Assembly: GCA_015179025.1 (NCBI GenBank)
Contig: WHUX01000266.1
Span: 1-64,000, forward strand
Length of the DNA: 64,000 nucleotides
Direction: 5' to 3'
DNA from: Terfezia claveryi
Lineage: Eukaryota > Ascomycota > Pezizomycetes > Pezizales > Pezizaceae
Shown here: positions 62,773 through 64,000 of the stretch, piece after piece
Layout of the letters: every line of letters starts with the position of its first letter
Position numbering within the stretch: position 1 is the first letter of the stretch
Made by a program: the position numbers and the translations under genes
Notes under the pieces: model-generated
What the model was told of the DNA's origin: nothing
Databases searched by the model: none
The model's input: the letters and a program-made list of their open reading frames with translations, nothing else

Positions 62773-63728
62773 CTAATCATCATTTTCCAATGCTTCTGAG
62801 GCTTCTGAGGCTTCTGACGCTTCTGATGCTTCTGAAGCTTGTAAACTTTCCAAACTAGAAGACGACCCCCAAAGCTCGCTTGGAGAGCCAAAGCTTTCAC
62901 TATTGGTTGAGCAGGATACGCCTGAGGAACCACTATACTCTGAATCCACTGCACACTCTTCAACATTGTCCGCAATCATATCCACTTCTACGTCCGTGTC
63001 GCTCTCGCTAGATGTGGGAGTGTTCCATTGTAGTAAAGAGCATCTCCAAGTCCAGTCGGGCATTGCGTAGAAGTTGATAATCTCTGGAGGTCTACATAGA
63101 GTTAGCCTGACATTGTGATTAGATGCAACATTAAGAACATGCCTTCGGGAAGGTAGAAGCGAGATGCGCTCCCCACAACATTGTACTATTATTCTGGGCG
63201 ATGGGTGCCATGGTTGGGGCACAAATACACGATGTCGAGACACCAAGGCGTCTGGTATTCGATGGGTCTCGGAAAGCACCTAGAATAAGGTAAGTTACAG
63301 CTCAGATATTCTTCGGCCCAGTGTCAACTTACAGATGGAAATTGACAATTTTCGCATATACCCCAGGATAACGCACCCATGCCATTGGTAGTTGGTCGGC
63401 AGAGAGTCAGGTAAAAGTTGAAAAGAGTAACCCACAATAAATCGTAAAGAGTGTAGTTATCTAGGTAAAATGGATCCCAAGTAGACGTGGCTCCAGGGTG
63501 TAAGTAGTACCGACCTATCCAGATCAGCTCAAGGAGTACTTGGGCTGCTACTCGAGACTCAATCCTGCTTGGGTCGAATCGTTCCATAACCAACAGTGTA
63601 GCCTCAAATTTTACCAATTTACTGCTACCCAGGCTCAGGAAATATTGTAGTCCATTGTCCTGCTCCCACAACACTCTGAAGCATTCAAACGACTCTTCAT
63701 CATCCGGGTTGTAATAGTTCTCCGCCAT
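62773..63728 (-). CDS. Unknown two-exon protein with Ser/Glu-rich C-terminus
   Basis: Exons 63728-63333 and 63279-62773 join in frame across an intron with GTAAGT donor and TTCTAG acceptor, giving 300 residues. The start MAENYYNPDDEESFECF is acidic. Residues about 10-130 look globular and helical (LLVMERFDPSRIESRVAAQVLLELIW split here, then YDLLWVTLFNFYLTLCRP). A CENC pair sits at the exon end, and a mixed second domain has RHRVFVPQPW. The last 80 residues are Ser/Glu-rich and finish in five SEA repeats before LENDD. No TM or signal peptide is seen and no family is recognised. It lies beside a transposon, so it may be lineage-specific. Confidence 0.65.
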
Positions 63729-64000
63729 ATTGTTAGGCTAATATAAAATGGCAATACCTACATGCTATATATATATATAGTTTTATTCATTTATTTTATT
63801 TTTTATTTTTCATTTTTAAAAAAGAAAAAACTCGTTGCTCATATTCGATGACTATTGCCTATTCTAGGAATTATCTGGATATTGTAATACCGCATCTACT
63901 GGCGAATAACGATCCTTGTCAGTTCTCTGACTTTTGCTGCAGACATCATTATTAGCAAGTCAGTGAGTATGTTAACACCACCTGTTTTGCACTCGGACAT
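63729..64000. other. AT-rich right edge
   Basis: A TATATATATATA tract at 63766-63778 and a T/A-rich stretch to 63830 lie upstream of the gene. Nothing further is seen before the edge. Confidence 0.5.

Overview
The window looks like nuclear DNA of a filamentous ascomycete (Pezizomycotina). Genes carry many short introns (about 45-70 bases) with GT(A/G)AGT-type donors and CTAAC/CTGAC branch points. The core genes are typically fungal: NAD-specific glutamate dehydrogenase, decarboxylating 6-phosphogluconate dehydrogenase and an LSM12-type protein. A giant coiled-coil protein resembles the Woronin-body tether Leashin. One retrotransposon has decayed almost only by C-to-T and G-to-A change, as in repeat-induced point mutation (RIP). 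The class cannot be fixed from sequence alone; an intron-rich, TE-rich lineage is a guess.

Layout. Positions 1-16319 (minus) hold most of one giant gene, nine exons seen and more than 5,260 codons, running off the left edge. Positions 16320-30534 are gene-poor. They hold a GC-rich minisatellite of about 84 bp (22997-23520), a poly-A-linked dispersed repeat, a nested MITE (near 26036-26164) and a decayed copy of RQC2/NEMF (26462-28960, minus) ending beside another MITE terminus. Positions 30535-39176 are the conserved island: 6-phosphogluconate dehydrogenase (+), LSM12-like (+) and NAD-glutamate dehydrogenase (-).

Positions 39177-50863 hold scattered lineage-specific genes: a multi-pass membrane protein with one in-frame TGA (41259-43056), a small proline-rich/one-TM/cysteine-rich protein (45926-46795) and a protein with a hydrophobic C-terminal segment (48427-49514, minus). 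MITEs lie between them. Positions 50864-58330 are AT-rich repeat territory: a full-length but dead Copia element on the minus strand (51339-57665), two hairpin-like insertions inside it and a separate Copia RNase H fragment. Positions 58553-62565 hold a broken hAT-type transposase with 19-bp TGTCACGGA arrays on both sides and related motifs in two of its introns. A two-exon unknown gene ends the window (62773-63728, minus).

How parts relate. Glutamate dehydrogenase (2-oxoglutarate from glutamate) and 6-phosphogluconate dehydrogenase (NADPH, pentose phosphate pathway) are housekeeping neighbours with no sign of co-regulation. Two LSM12 frameshifts and one glutamate-dehydrogenase frameshift fall in C/G runs, each one base short, which suggests sequence error rather than gene death. 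All intron coordinates and homology calls were made by eye, without alignment or database search.
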